Origin: Microbacterium hominis
Lineage (GTDB): Bacteria; Actinomycetota; Actinomycetes; Actinomycetales; Microbacteriaceae
NCBI RefSeq assembly: GCF_013282805.1
Contig: NZ_CP054038.1
Span: forward strand, 2,976,001-3,040,000
Direction of reading: 5' to 3'
DNA: 64,000 bases
The notes under the pieces are model-generated. The model saw only the letters and a program-made list of their open reading frames with translations. It made no database searches and was not told the origin of the DNA. Positions 19,159-28,727 of this stretch are shown piece by piece. The position numbers and the translations under genes are program-made. Position 1 is the first letter of the stretch. Every line of letters starts with the position of its first letter.

Positions 19159-20052
19159 ATGGACACTCCGAAGTATCTGCAGGTGTTGTGGGGCTACAAG
19201 TGGCTCCTTCTTTTCGGAGCCGTCGTGGCGGGGGTGGCGGCGTTCTTCGCCGGCTTCACCGTCGTGAACGGGGAGGTGACTCCCCGGGCGGAGAAGACAT
19301 GGAGCGCGGCCACGACCATGCTCCTGACCAGTCCGACCTCGACGCTGTTCCAGGCCGAGGTGCCCGGTGTTCCGATCGAGCAGGGCACCTCCGACCCGCA
19401 GGTCACCGACCTCGCCGAGAACGCGCTCGTCTACGCGTACATCATCTCCAGCGACGCGCTGCAGGACTCCGTCGAGGCGAGCATCGGCACGCTCGACGAC
19501 GAGACCGAGGCCATCTCGGCCCTGCGCCGCACCACCCAGCCCACCGGCGACGAGCGCTTCCCCGGCCGCTACGATCTCCCCGTGCTCGAGGCGGTCGGCA
19601 CGGCCGCGACGGCCGAACGGGCCGAGGAGATCTCGCAGACCGCCGCCGACGAATTCGTCGCCTACCTGGTCGCCCAGCAGGACACGCAGGAGATCGCGCC
19701 CGAGCAGCGGGTGCAGGTCGAGATGCTGGGCCTGAACCCCGCCGTCGAGGGCGACTCGTCGAACCCGGCGATCCCCGTCGTCGTGACCTTCTTCGGCGTC
19801 TTCCTCGCCTTCGTGGTGCTGGCCTTCTCGATCGCGGGCATCCGCGGGAAGTCGGCGCGACGCAAGGCGGCCAAGGCCGAGGCCGCCGCAGCGGCCGCCG
19901 CCGCGAGCCCCGCCGAGGCCACCCCCGACGCCGCCGACGAGCTCCCGCTCGACGACCTCATCGCCGAGGAGGATCGCGAGCTGGTCTCGACGGGCGCGTC
20001 CTCGCGCAGGGCCAACCGGCCACCCCGCGACGACGACGGCGAGGGCGCGTAG
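19159..20052 (+). CDS. Wzz-like chain-length/transport protein of EPS assembly
   Basis: The 297-residue protein has an N-terminal membrane helix (WLLLFGAVVAGVAAFFAGFTVV), about 165 extracytoplasmic residues, a second helix (IPVVVTFFGVFLAFVVLAFSIAG) and an Ala-rich, highly charged cytoplasmic tail with a poly-Ala run. This two-helix hairpin and the opening MDTPKYLQVLWGYKW match capsule chain-length proteins (Wzz/YveK), although the extracellular part is divergent. No kinase domain is attached; the BY-kinase at 47917-49350 has its own Wzz part. A ribosome site AAAGAGGTG precedes the ATG. First gene of a six-gene operon. Confidence 0.75.
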   Translation: MDTPKYLQVLWGYKWLLLFGAVVAGVAAFFAGFTVVNGEVTPRAEKTWSAATTMLLTSPTSTLFQAEVPGVPIEQGTSDPQVTDLAENALVYAYIISSDALQDSVEASIGTLDDETEAISALRRTTQPTGDERFPGRYDLPVLEAVGTAATAERAEEISQTAADEFVAYLVAQQDTQEIAPEQRVQVEMLGLNPAVEGDSSNPAIPVVVTFFGVFLAFVVLAFSIAGIRGKSARRKAAKAEAAAAAAAASPAEATPDAADELPLDDLIAEEDRELVSTGASSRRANRPPRDDDGEGA

Positions 20053-20094
20053 CGCCACGCCGGCACCGGACACGACGGCTCCCACGGATCCACC

Positions 20095-21765
20095 GTGACG
20101 ATCGACACCCCTCCCGCCACGCCCGCACCCGACGGCGCGAACGCCGCCGCGCGCGGCGCCGGCCGAGTGGATGCCGCACCCGCGGCATCCACTCCCCCGT
20201 CCCTCACCGCCCGCCGCGTGCTGCTCGTCGCCGGAATCGCGCTGCTGTTCGCGGCGATCGTCATCGCCTCGGTGATCCTCCTGCCGCCGATCGCGACCGG
20301 CGCAGCGCTCCTGGGCCTGTCGCTGGTGATCCTGCTGCGCCGCATCCTGTTCACCTGGCCGGCTCTGCTGTTCCTGCTCGCGGCGACGATCATGTTCATC
20401 CCGGCGCGCCGCTACGCCCTGCCGATCCCGCTGCCGTTCGCCCTCGAGGCCTACCGGCTCATGATCTTCGTCGCGATCATCGCGGTGGGCCTGGCCTTCC
20501 TGTTCGACCGGCAGCGCCGCTGGCGCCCGATCGCGTTCGGATGGCCGCTCGGGATCTTCCTGGCGACGCTGCTCGTCTCGTTCATCGCCAACGGCACGCG
20601 CCTGGTCGAGGAGGGGCTCGCGACGACGTCGCTCTCCGGCTTCTTCCAGCTCGGCGTGCTCCTGTCGGTCTTCGTCAGCGTGCGGCAGATGCTCACCAGC
20701 GAGCGCATGGTGACCGGCTTCCTCATGCTGCTGGCGTGGTCGGCGACCATCGTCGCGTTCTTCGCCATCATCGAGCGCGTCGCCCGCACGAACGTCTTCC
20801 TCATGCTCGCCAACTTCCTGCCGCTGGTGGTGCTGCGCGAAGACGGCGGCGACGCCACGCGCGCCGGCGTCAACCGAGCGTACGGCTCGGCGCAGCATCC
20901 CATCGCCCTCGCCGTCATGCTGTGCATGATCATCCCGCTGCTGATCTACCTGGCCAAGTACGCCATCTGGCCGCGCAACATCTGGAACCGTCGCATCGCC
21001 TATGGCCTGGCGACCGTGATCGTGTTCGGCGGGATCGTCGCGGCGATCTCGCGCACCGCGGTCGTGGTGATGGGCGTCATGTTCCTCATCGCGCTGCTGC
21101 TGCGCCCGAAGATCGCGGGGATCATCGTCGCGTTCGCGGTGCCGATGCTGCTGCTGGCGATGTTCGTCGTGCCGGCGCAGGTGGACTCGATGCTGCTGTC
21201 GTTCTTCGATGTCGACACGCTGATCGCCTCGCAGTACACCTCTGCCGGGATGCGGGGTGCCGGCCGCCTCGCCGACCTCGAACCGGCGATGGCCGAGGTG
21301 CAGCAGGCGCCCTTCTTCGGACAGGGCTTCGGCTCGCGGATCGTCGTCGGCGACGACGCGAACTCGTTCATCCTCGACAACCAGGTGCTGAGCGTGCTCA
21401 TGGAGGCGGGCGCCCTCGGCGTCGCCGGCTACGCGGTCTTCATGCTCGCGCCGGTCGTGATGCTGCTGGTGTTCGCCTTCCGCGACGCGGCCGAGGTGCG
21501 CCACGCCTCGCTCGCCCTCACGATCGCGACGTCGCTCGCCGGCTACAGCGCGGCGCTGTTCTTCTTCGACGCGTTCGGGTTCTTCCAGTCCTTCCTCGTG
21601 CACATGATGCTGCTCGCGGTGGGCGCGTGGGTGCTCACCGAGACCCCGCGGCGCCCGCGCGGCGCGGGTCTCGCTGCCGAGGTGGATGCCGCGCCTGCCG
21701 GCCCGGAAGGCGCCCGCCTCGACGCGCCCGTCGCCGGGTCCGCGACCGCGGAGGGCACGCCATGA
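20095..21765 (+). CDS. O-antigen polymerase/ligase-like membrane protein (Wzy/WaaL family)
   Basis: The 556-residue product has about 11 to 12 membrane segments. A large extracytoplasmic loop near residues 380-430 (GMRGAGRLADLEPAMAEVQQ, GQGFGSRIV, DDANSFILDNQ) is typical of the Wzy_C/O-antigen ligase family. It should polymerise or transfer the repeat units outside the membrane. The N-terminal 40 residues are disordered, and an internal palindrome at 20165-20194 codes for RVDAAPAAST there. Start is GTG with a weak ribosome site. Its stop overlaps the next ATG (ATGA). Confidence 0.85.
   Translation: MTIDTPPATPAPDGANAAARGAGRVDAAPAASTPPSLTARRVLLVAGIALLFAAIVIASVILLPPIATGAALLGLSLVILLRRILFTWPALLFLLAATIMFIPARRYALPIPLPFALEAYRLMIFVAIIAVGLAFLFDRQRRWRPIAFGWPLGIFLATLLVSFIANGTRLVEEGLATTSLSGFFQLGVLLSVFVSVRQMLTSERMVTGFLMLLAWSATIVAFFAIIERVARTNVFLMLANFLPLVVLREDGGDATRAGVNRAYGSAQHPIALAVMLCMIIPLLIYLAKYAIWPRNIWNRRIAYGLATVIVFGGIVAAISRTAVVVMGVMFLIALLLRPKIAGIIVAFAVPMLLLAMFVVPAQVDSMLLSFFDVDTLIASQYTSAGMRGAGRLADLEPAMAEVQQAPFFGQGFGSRIVVGDDANSFILDNQVLSVLMEAGALGVAGYAVFMLAPVVMLLVFAFRDAAEVRHASLALTIATSLAGYSAALFFFDAFGFFQSFLVHMMLLAVGAWVLTETPRRPRGAGLAAEVDAAPAGPEGARLDAPVAGSATAEGTP
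20165..20194. repeat. GGATGCC palindrome inside the polymerase gene
   Basis: GAGTGGATGCCGC (20165-20177) is mirrored by GCGGCATCCACTC (20182-20194), a 13-bp perfect stem with a 4-base loop. It lies in frame in the disordered N-terminus of the polymerase gene. The same sequence recurs at 32455-32496 and 43069-43107. Confidence 0.9.
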
Positions 21766-22628
21766 CCGCCCGCTCCGGCGCCGCGCTGAGCGTCGTGATC
21801 CCCGCGCACGACGAAGCCGGGGTGATCGACCGCGTGCTGACCGCGCTCACCGAACACTCCCGGAGAGACGAGCTCGAGATCGTGGTGGCCGCCAACGGCT
21901 GCACCGACGCCACCGCCGCGCGGGCGCGGTCGTACCAGGGTGTGCGCGTTGTCGAGGTCGAGACGGCGTCGAAGATCGCGGCGCTCAACGCGGGCGACGA
22001 GGAGGCGCTGACCTTTCCCCGGGTGTACCTCGACGCCGACGTGCGCATCGCCCCCGAGGCGCTGTTCGCCCTGGCCGAGGCGCTCGAGCGCGACGGCATC
22101 GAGATCGCCTCGCCGCGCCTGGTCGTCGACACCTCCGCCGCCTCCTGGGCCGTGCGACAGCACTACCGGATCTGGGAGCTCAGCGACTACCGCCGAAGCG
22201 GCCACATCGGGTCGGGCGTCTACGCGCTCTCGGCCGACGGCCGCGCGCGCTTCGGGCGCTGGCCCGAGGTCATCGCCGACGACCGGTTCGTGCAGCAGCT
22301 CTTCCTCCCGGCCGAGCGCACGACCCTCGCGGACCACTCGTTCACCGTGCGCAGCGCCGCCGACATGCGCACGCACCTGCGCCGCTCGGTGCGCATCGCG
22401 CGGGGCAACGCCGAGCTGCCCGCGACCCTGCAGCAGGCCGACGGGCCGAGCGCGGCATCCCGCAGCCATCTCGTACGGCGCGTGGTGCGGCATCCCTCGC
22501 TCTGGGTGCCCTTCGGCGTGTACTGCGTGAGCTGGACCCTGCCCAACCTGCTGGCCCGGCGGGAGATCGCCCGCGCGAGCACCGCCACGTGGAATCGAGA
22601 CGAGATGAGCAGGGTGAGCCCGACATGA
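21762..22628 (+). CDS. Family 2 glycosyltransferase
   Basis: The 288-residue protein begins LSVVIPAHDEAGVIDRVLTAL, the usual GT2 donor-binding start, with VVAANGCTDAT and a DxD-like VYLDADVRI. The C-terminal part ends in a hydrophobic stretch (WVPFGVYCVSWTLPNLLAR) that may attach it to the membrane. GGAGG stands eight bases before the ATG. Both ends overlap neighbours by ATGA, so the polymerase, this enzyme and the SGNH hydrolase are translated as a block. It probably adds a sugar to the lipid-linked intermediate. Confidence 0.88.
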   Translation: MTARSGAALSVVIPAHDEAGVIDRVLTALTEHSRRDELEIVVAANGCTDATAARARSYQGVRVVEVETASKIAALNAGDEEALTFPRVYLDADVRIAPEALFALAEALERDGIEIASPRLVVDTSAASWAVRQHYRIWELSDYRRSGHIGSGVYALSADGRARFGRWPEVIADDRFVQQLFLPAERTTLADHSFTVRSAADMRTHLRRSVRIARGNAELPATLQQADGPSAASRSHLVRRVVRHPSLWVPFGVYCVSWTLPNLLARREIARASTATWNRDEMSRVSPT

Positions 22629-23512
22629 CGCGAACCGCACGCACCTCCCGGCGGGCGCTGACCGCCCTGACCGCCTTCGCCGTGAGCGCGGCACTGCTCA
22701 TCGGCTGTGCGGCGGCCGCGCCCGAGCCGGGCCCGGTCGACCTCAGCGAGATCCCCGCCGCGCCGGGACTCAGCGACGTCACCGTGGTGGGCGCGCTCGG
22801 TGATTCGATCTCGCTCGGCGTCAACGCCTGCGCCGAGCCCGGTCACTGCTCCGCCGCGAGCTGGGCCACCGGCGACGATCCCGCCGTCGGCTCGGTCGCC
22901 ATGCGCATCGGCGAGGTGGCCGGCGCCTTCCCCGAGGTCGTCAATAAGGCCAAGGACGGCGGCACCGTCGCCGACGCGCTCGCCCGCGTCGACGAGGTCA
23001 TCGCCGCCGACCCCGGTCTCGTGCTGATCCTGCTCGGCGGAAACGACGTGTGCGACGCCGATGTGAGCGGTATGACGACGGTGGACAACTTCCGCATCGC
23101 GTACGGCAATCTGCTCGCGAAGATCCACGAGGCGCTGCCCGACACGCAGATCCTCGCCATGTCGATCCCCGACCTGTACCGGCTCTGGGAGATCGGACAT
23201 GTGGATGCCACGGCGGTGGGCCGCTGGGATCAGAGCCCCTCCTGCCGCAACCTGCTCGGCGACGCCCAGGCCATCGACGAGGAGAGCGTGGCCCGGCGCG
23301 ACGCGGTGGCACTGCGCACGCAGGAGCTCAACGCCGTCATCGCCGAGGTGTGCACCGCCGAGGTGTCGTGCGTCAGCGACGGCGGGGCCGTCTACGCCTA
23401 CGAGTTCGCGCCCGACCAGATCTCGAGCATCGACTACTTCCACCCGTCGGTGGCCGGCGAACAGGCGATCGCCGAGCTCGCCTGGAACGCCCTGCAGGAG
23501 GCTGCGACATGA
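22625..23512 (+). CDS. SGNH/GDSL-family hydrolase, lipoprotein
   Basis: The 295-residue protein has a lipoprotein signal with LLIGC as lipobox. The catalytic blocks are all present: GDSISLG (block I, nucleophile Ser), GGNDVCD (block III, Gly and Asn) and the C-terminal DYFHPS (block V, Asp and His). Such enzymes are esterases, often deacetylases of polysaccharides. Being exported and coupled to the glycosyltransferases on both sides, it most likely trims acyl groups from the polymer outside the cell, counteracting the acyltransferases of the region. Start ATG overlaps the upstream stop. Confidence 0.88.
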   Translation: MTRTARTSRRALTALTAFAVSAALLIGCAAAAPEPGPVDLSEIPAAPGLSDVTVVGALGDSISLGVNACAEPGHCSAASWATGDDPAVGSVAMRIGEVAGAFPEVVNKAKDGGTVADALARVDEVIAADPGLVLILLGGNDVCDADVSGMTTVDNFRIAYGNLLAKIHEALPDTQILAMSIPDLYRLWEIGHVDATAVGRWDQSPSCRNLLGDAQAIDEESVARRDAVALRTQELNAVIAEVCTAEVSCVSDGGAVYAYEFAPDQISSIDYFHPSVAGEQAIAELAWNALQEAAT

Positions 23513-24450
23513 CGACGCTGCTGGTCGCGATCTCCGGCGGGCACCTCACGCAATTGACCATGCTCGCCCCGCGGGTCGCGGATGAGGACGTGGTGTGGAT
23601 GACCAACGACACCCCGCAGAGCCGGTCGCTGCTCGAGGGCCAGACGGTCTACCACGTGCCCACCCGGCCGCCGCGCGACTACGCCGGTGTCATGGCGGAC
23701 ACCCGCATCGCCCAGCGGGCGCTGCGCGATCACCGGATCGATCGCGTCATCAGCACCGGAGCGCAGATCGCGCTGTCGGCGCTGGTGCCGGCATCCACCC
23801 GGCGCCTCCCCTTCACCTACATCGAGAGCGCGACGCGCGTCACCGGCATCTCGGCCACCGGCAAGGTGATGGAGCGAGTGCCGTGGGTCGAGCGCTACGT
23901 GCAGTACCCGCACGCGGTCAACGACAAGTGGCGGTACGCCCTGTCGGTGTTCGACGGCTTTCGCGTGGAGCCGGTCGAGGATCCGGCGCCTATCTCGCGG
24001 GCCGTCGTGACCGTCGGCGGCAACGGCGACTACGGGTTCCGCCGGCTCATCGACGGGGCCCGCAGGGCGCTGGATGCCGTGCCCGGTGACGTGGAGACCC
24101 TGTGGCAGGTGGGTTCCACCGACGTGTCGGACCTGCCGATCGACGCCGTCGACTCCCTGCCGTCGGCACGCCTGAACGCGGCGCTGAGGGAGGCCGACGT
24201 GGTCATCGGCCACGCCGGCACCGGCACCGCACTGGCGGCGCTGGCCGCCGGCAAGGTGCCCGTGCTCTCACCGCGGTCGGTGTCGTTCGGCGAGCACGTC
24301 GACGGGCACCAGCACGACCTCGCCGCCTTCCTCGCCGACCGGGGCCTGGCCGTGGTGGCAGAGCCCCAGGCCATCAGCCCCTCGGTGCTCGACACCGCCC
24401 GCCGGTGGCGGGCCGCGCGCGCCGCCGACCTCGAGACCGTGGCCCTCTAG
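23509..24450 (+). CDS. Alg13/Alg14-like fused glycosyltransferase
   Basis: The 313-residue protein combines the two halves that form separate subunits in PssD/PssE and Alg14/Alg13 systems. The N-terminal half starts TTLLVAISGGHLTQLTML (the SGGH motif of the Alg14 part) and has YIESATRVTG. The C-terminal half shows VTVGGNGDYGFRRL and VIGHAGTGTALAALAAGKVP, the UDP-sugar-binding signature of the Alg13/MurG part. It should add the second sugar to the lipid-linked primer. The ATG follows GGAGG and overlaps the hydrolase stop. Confidence 0.85.
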   Translation: MTTLLVAISGGHLTQLTMLAPRVADEDVVWMTNDTPQSRSLLEGQTVYHVPTRPPRDYAGVMADTRIAQRALRDHRIDRVISTGAQIALSALVPASTRRLPFTYIESATRVTGISATGKVMERVPWVERYVQYPHAVNDKWRYALSVFDGFRVEPVEDPAPISRAVVTVGGNGDYGFRRLIDGARRALDAVPGDVETLWQVGSTDVSDLPIDAVDSLPSARLNAALREADVVIGHAGTGTALAALAAGKVPVLSPRSVSFGEHVDGHQHDLAAFLADRGLAVVAEPQAISPSVLDTARRWRAARAADLETVAL

Positions 24451-24466
24451 GGCCCTAGGAGCGATC

Positions 24467-25474
24467 GTGTCCGAGCATCACGCGGGGTCCCCGCATCCCG
24501 TCGATCCCCTCCCGCCCGCCGCCGATGTGACGGTGGTGATCGTCAACTTCAACACGCGCGACGACACCGTGGCCTGCGTCGGCTCGGTGCTCGCGACCCG
24601 CGGCGACCTCGATGTGCACGTCGTGGTCGTCGACAACGGCTCCGTCGACGGCAGTGTCGACGCCCTGCGCGCGGCCCACCCCGGCATCCATGTCATCGAA
24701 GCGGGCGAGAACCTCGGGTTCGCGCGTGCGGTCAACCGCGGCGCCGCCGTCGCGGAGGGCGAGTTCGTGCTGCTGCTGAACCCCGACGCGCTCATGCTCG
24801 AGGAGTCGCTGCCCGCTCTCGTCTCCTTCGCCCGCGACAACCCGCAGTACCGCGTCTTCGGCGGCCGCACCCTGCGGGGGGACCTCACCCTCGAGCCGTC
24901 CTCGTGCTGGGGAGCGCCGTCGCTGTGGTCGCTGACGATGTACGCCACGATGCTCTCGACCGTGTTCAAGCGCTCGCGCCTGTTCGACCCGGAATCGCTC
25001 GGCCGATGGCCGCGGAACACGATCCGCGAGGTGCCGATCATCACGGGGTGCCTGCTGCTGATCTCGCGCGACGACTTCGCCGAGCTCGGCGGCATGGACG
25101 AGGACTTCTTCCTCTACGGCGAAGACGCGGAGTTCAGCATGCGCGCCGCCGCCCACGGCATGACGCGGCTCGTCTACCCGCCGGCGGCGATCATCCACAC
25201 CGTGGGCGGGTCCTCGGCGGGCAGCTCGAAGGGGTCGATGGTGCTGGCGGGCAAGGTCACCTACCTCCGCAAGGTGTGGAGGCCGCGACGCGCGGCCGCC
25301 GGCGTGCTGCTGCTGAAGACCGGCGTCGCGGTGCGCGCGGCGCTCGAGCAGGTGACGGGTCGCCGTCGCGGCGCCTGGACGACCGTGTGGCGCCGCCGCC
25401 GCGACTGGGAGCAGGGCTACCCGCACGCCGAGGCGGCCCTGTTCGGGCGCCCCGTCCCCGCCCCCGCCGGCTGA
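24467..25474 (+). CDS. Family 2 glycosyltransferase, rhamnosyltransferase-like
   Basis: The 335-residue protein has DVTVVIVNFNTRDDTVACVGS, VVDNGSVDGSVDAL, ENLGFARAVNRGAA and LLLNPDALM, the full GT2 set seen in WsaF/RfbF-like rhamnosyl- and other transferases. MDEDFFLYGEDAEFSMRAAAHG holds the acceptor-side catalytic acidic residues. The GTG start (AGGAGCGATC upstream) is 16 bases from the preceding gene. It is the last gene of the operon 19159-25474 and faces a convergent gene. Confidence 0.9.
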   Translation: MSEHHAGSPHPVDPLPPAADVTVVIVNFNTRDDTVACVGSVLATRGDLDVHVVVVDNGSVDGSVDALRAAHPGIHVIEAGENLGFARAVNRGAAVAEGEFVLLLNPDALMLEESLPALVSFARDNPQYRVFGGRTLRGDLTLEPSSCWGAPSLWSLTMYATMLSTVFKRSRLFDPESLGRWPRNTIREVPIITGCLLLISRDDFAELGGMDEDFFLYGEDAEFSMRAAAHGMTRLVYPPAAIIHTVGGSSAGSSKGSMVLAGKVTYLRKVWRPRRAAAGVLLLKTGVAVRAALEQVTGRRRGAWTTVWRRRRDWEQGYPHAEAALFGRPVPAPAG

Positions 25475-25692
25475 GCCGCCCCGGGCGGCCCCGGCCGCGC
25501 AGAACTCCGGAGTTTCTGGCGCGATCCGCGCGAATCGGCCACCCACCACGCCGATCGGCACGGTTCTTCCGGAGTTCTGCACCCCGCGGCCCGCGGCCGG
25601 AGTTCTGCGCCCCGGCCCGCGGCCGGCCCCCGCCCCCGCCGGCTGACTCCGCCGCCCCGCGGCCGCGGCCCGGGCCCGCACACGTCGCCCCG
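25475..25692. repeat. Convergent intergenic region with inverted and direct repeats
   Basis: GCAGAACTCCGGA at 25499-25511 is mirrored exactly by TCCGGAGTTCTGC at 25568-25580, and a third GCCGGAGTTCTGC lies at 25597-25609. CCCGCCCCCGCCGGCTGA, the end of the upstream gene, is repeated at about 25628-25646. The repeats may form a bidirectional terminator between the two converging transcripts. No gene is seen in these 218 bp. Confidence 0.6.
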
Positions 25693-26862
25693 CTACGCGG
25701 CCGCAGGCACCCGCTCGTTCAGACCGCTCGCGGTGCGGTCGCGCGCGGTCACTCCCGCCCCGATCCACTCCCGCACGCGGGCGATGAAGTTCTCGATGTC
25801 GAACTCCGCCGCGCGCGCCTGCGCCGCTGCGGACGACAGCGATTCGACGCGCTCGACCGCCGCGCGCACCTCGAACGGATCGTCGGGGTCGACGTGGAAT
25901 CCGGTGACCCCGTCGATCACCGACTCCGCCGCTCCCCCGGTGCGGTTCACGATCACGGGGCAGCCCGCGGCCATCGCCTCGACGGGCACGATGCCGAAGT
26001 CCTCGACGGGCGGGAAGACGAACGCCAGCGCCCGCTGGAACAGGGCGCGCATCATCTCGTCCGAGACGAACCCGAGCAGGTGCACGGGCACCGAGGCGGC
26101 GGCGGCGAGCGCCTCGAGATGCGCCCGCTCCGGCCCCGTGCCGGCCACGACCACGGGGATGCCGAGCCGGTCGCCCATGCGCACCACTTCGTCGTGCCTC
26201 TTGTACGGCACGAGCCGCGAGGCCGCCATGAGGAATCCGCGCTCGGGCAGCGCGGCGAGCGTCGCCTGCTCCTCGGCCGTCAGGCGTTCCGCCCATCGGC
26301 CACCTGCGATGATGCGGTTCGCGTGCACGGGCGGATAGATGACGCGGGCGTCGCGCTCCCACGACCGGATGATCCGGCGCCGCACGAACATGCTGTTCGC
26401 CGCGAGATCGCCCGAGTGCGCGGCCGCTCGCCTGTCGGAGGCTTTCAGCGCGGCGCGGGCGGGCGCGAGCGCCGCGCCCTTGCCGCGTCCGTCGAGATCG
26501 GGTTCCCACAGGTACCGCGCCGGCGTGTGCACGTACGAGAACTTGGGCACGCCGCGCGCGCGGGTGCCGAAGTCGCAGTGGTGCGCGAACACGTAGCTGC
26601 TGGTGAGCACCCAGTCGGGCCGTTCGGCCACCCCGGCCATGCGCCACGTGGCGGGCATGAGCGGAAGTCCCAGGGCCTTGTGCTTGCGCAACGGCGTGCG
26701 CGACATCCACGACTCGCTCACCCCCGTCGCCGAGAATCGGCCCGGGTCGTCGCTCCACAGTGCGTACACGCGCGAGTCGGGCAGTGCGATGCGGAACGCG
26801 TCGAGCACCTGCTCGGCGCCGCCGGAGCGTTCGATCCATTCCTGAACGATGAGACCTGACAT
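25693..26862 (-). CDS. Family 4 glycosyltransferase
   Basis: The 389-residue GT-B protein starts SGLIVQEWIERSGGAEQVLDAF. It contains FSYVHTPARYLWEPDLD and the donor-site sequence LAFVFPPVEDFGIVPVEAMAAGCPVIV with the EX7E pattern, like WbaZ/mannosyltransferase-type GT4 enzymes. It probably adds mannose or a related sugar. It lies just downstream of the polyprenyl-phosphate transferase gene on the same strand, separated by 132 bp that hold short tandem repeats. Confidence 0.9.
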   Translation of the reverse strand: MSGLIVQEWIERSGGAEQVLDAFRIALPDSRVYALWSDDPGRFSATGVSESWMSRTPLRKHKALGLPLMPATWRMAGVAERPDWVLTSSYVFAHHCDFGTRARGVPKFSYVHTPARYLWEPDLDGRGKGAALAPARAALKASDRRAAAHSGDLAANSMFVRRRIIRSWERDARVIYPPVHANRIIAGGRWAERLTAEEQATLAALPERGFLMAASRLVPYKRHDEVVRMGDRLGIPVVVAGTGPERAHLEALAAAASVPVHLLGFVSDEMMRALFQRALAFVFPPVEDFGIVPVEAMAAGCPVIVNRTGGAAESVIDGVTGFHVDPDDPFEVRAAVERVESLSSAAAQARAAEFDIENFIARVREWIGAGVTARDRTASGLNERVPAAA

Positions 26863-26913
26863 GTCCTCGAACCCCCAATAGTTCGGTGGAGCTGTTTCGG
26901 TGGTGCTTCGTAC

Positions 26914-26957
26914 GGTGGCGAGGTGGCGAGGTGGCGAGGTGGCGAGGTGGTGAGGTG
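26914..26957. repeat. 9-bp tandem repeat GGTGGCGAG
   Basis: About five tandem copies of GGTGGCGAG, the last ones degenerate, lie upstream of the GT4 gene and downstream of the WbaP-like gene. They are followed by a decayed GAGTGGATGCCGCG palindrome at 26970-26996 that reaches the WbaP-like stop codon. The repeats code for nothing evident. Confidence 0.8.
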
Positions 26958-26994
26958 GAGCTGGAGAGGGAGTGGATGCCGCGCCGCGGCGTCC

Positions 26995-28527
26995 TCAGTA
27001 GGCGCCGTCGCTGCGCACGACGGCTTTGACGGTCTTGGCGAGCACGATGATGTCGCCGGTGATCGACCAGTTCTCGACGTAGTAGAGGTCCAGGCGCACG
27101 CTCTCCTCCCAGGAGAGGTTCGAGCGGCCGTTGACCTGCCACAGTCCCGTGATGCCGGGGCGGGTGAGCAGGCGCCGGCTCACGTGCGCCTCGTACTGCT
27201 CGACCTCCGCCGGCAGCGGCGGGCGCGGCCCCACGAGGCTCATGTCGCCGCGCAGCACGTTCCACAGCTGCGGCAGCTCATCGAGGGAGTACGCTCGCAG
27301 GAACGCGCCCACGCGGGTCACGCGCGGGTCGTCCTTCATCTTGAACAGCACGCCGTTGCCGTCGCTCTGCGCCTGAAGGTCCGCCAGTCGCGCCTCGGCG
27401 TCGGTCACCATCGAGCGGAACTTCAGCATCGTGAAACGCGAGCCGTGCGCGCCCACGCGCTCCTGCCGGAAGATCACGGGGCCGGGGCTGTCCAGGCGCA
27501 CCGCCAGCGCGATCGCCGCGAACACGGGCGCGAGCAGGAGCAGGGCGACCGAGACCAGCGACACGTCGAACAGCCGCTTCACCGCGTGGCTGTACCCGGA
27601 GTACTGCGGCAGGTCGACGTGCACCATCGGCAGGCCGTTGATCGGGCGCATGTGAATGCGGGGGCCTGCCACGTCGGTGAGTCTCGACATGAGGATGAGC
27701 TCCACCTGCGAGTTCTCCAGCTCCCACCCGAGCCGCCGGATCGCCTCGTTGCCGCCCGGGAGCCCGCCCGCCACGATCACCGCGCGAGCGCGCCGGCGCT
27801 TGGAGACCGCGGCCACCTCGTCGAACGGGATGAACGGCATCGCGCGCACCGACGACGCGGGACGGGTGGATGCCGCGGGCCGGCCGCCCGGCACGCTCAC
27901 CGCGATCGCGCGGTAGCCCACGCGGTAGTTGCGGCGCAGCTGGTGCAGGACGCGCAGCACGTCCTCCTGCCCGCCCACGACGATCGCCCCGGTCATGCAG
28001 CGGCCCACGAGGCGCATCCGGTGCAGGGAGGTGCGCCACACCGCCCGCGACACGATCAGCAGCGCGAGACCGAGCGGCAGCGCGATCGCGAGGTAGCCGC
28101 GCGCGATCTCGAGCTGGCCGAGGAAGGCGACGATCGCGAACACCCCGAACGTGCCGAGCGTGGCCTGCAGCACCCGCTGGTACTCGACCATTCCGGTGCC
28201 GATGTTGCGCAGCATCCGGCTCCGCGTCGCCGAGAGGGAGACGAGCCAGATCGTCGCGAGCACGATGCTCATCACCCCGTACGCCACGTCGACGCTCGCG
28301 ATGCCCGGCATCGTCGGTCCGAGGCCGGGGGCGCCGAAGCGCACGAGCTGGGCGACGTACACCGCGAGCGCGATGACCGCGGCATCGGTGGCCGCCATGC
28401 CCCACTGCAGCCGCCGGCGCCAGCCGAGCCGGCGCGGCTGTGGAGCGACCTCGGCGACGGTCGAGACGACCTCGCCGAGGTTCGGCGGAAGGGCGGCGGT
28501 GGAGCGGAACTCTAGAGCTGAAGACAT
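26995..28527 (-). CDS. Polyprenyl-phosphate sugar-1-phosphate transferase (WbaP/CpsE-like priming enzyme)
   Basis: The 510-residue enzyme should start each repeat unit by moving a sugar phosphate onto undecaprenyl phosphate. The N-terminal half has four to five membrane helices and a CoA-binding-like domain ([20 protein letters not shown]). The C-terminal catalytic domain is classical: [71 protein letters not shown] and [13 protein letters not shown]. The ATG at 28527 has a purine run eight bases upstream; a start 30 codons earlier would add an unlikely Cys-rich leader. Only one such priming enzyme is visible in the window. Confidence 0.95.
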   Translation of the reverse strand: MSSALEFRSTAALPPNLGEVVSTVAEVAPQPRRLGWRRRLQWGMAATDAAVIALAVYVAQLVRFGAPGLGPTMPGIASVDVAYGVMSIVLATIWLVSLSATRSRMLRNIGTGMVEYQRVLQATLGTFGVFAIVAFLGQLEIARGYLAIALPLGLALLIVSRAVWRTSLHRMRLVGRCMTGAIVVGGQEDVLRVLHQLRRNYRVGYRAIAVSVPGGRPAASTRPASSVRAMPFIPFDEVAAVSKRRRARAVIVAGGLPGGNEAIRRLGWELENSQVELILMSRLTDVAGPRIHMRPINGLPMVHVDLPQYSGYSHAVKRLFDVSLVSVALLLLAPVFAAIALAVRLDSPGPVIFRQERVGAHGSRFTMLKFRSMVTDAEARLADLQAQSDGNGVLFKMKDDPRVTRVGAFLRAYSLDELPQLWNVLRGDMSLVGPRPPLPAEVEQYEAHVSRRLLTRPGITGLWQVNGRSNLSWEESVRLDLYYVENWSITGDIIVLAKTVKAVVRSDGAY

Positions 28528-28656
28528 CGTGCGAACCCCCAGGACGCAATCCAGGCACAGCAGGGCTCGCAAAAGCCCCTGTGCTCGCTGATTGCGACCC
28601 CCATCGCAGACCCCCACGCTAGCCCCGTGCCGGCGGGGCCCGCCAGCGTCGTCACC

Positions 28657-28672
28657 GGGTGTTTACACACCC
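28657..28672. promoter_or_regulatory. Palindrome GGGTGT-TTAC-ACACCC upstream of the priming enzyme
   Basis: A perfect 6-bp inverted repeat around TTAC lies 130 bp upstream of the WbaP-like start, in the 200-bp gap between two minus-strand genes. Its AT-rich core stands out in very GC-rich DNA. It may be an operator or overlap a promoter; a similar CTTTACACCC occurs in the other EPS control region near 18975. Confidence 0.4.
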
Positions 28673-28727
28673 TTCGCCCGCCGTGACACCCCCGAAACAT
28701 CGGGAGCCGGATGCCGCGCCTGCCGCA

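Noticed and set aside
18838..21603. Very long N-terminal extension of the minus-strand GT4 frame
   Set aside because: It lies antisense to two well-supported EPS genes and is low-complexity, Arg/Glu-rich, as expected for a shadow frame in GC-rich DNA.
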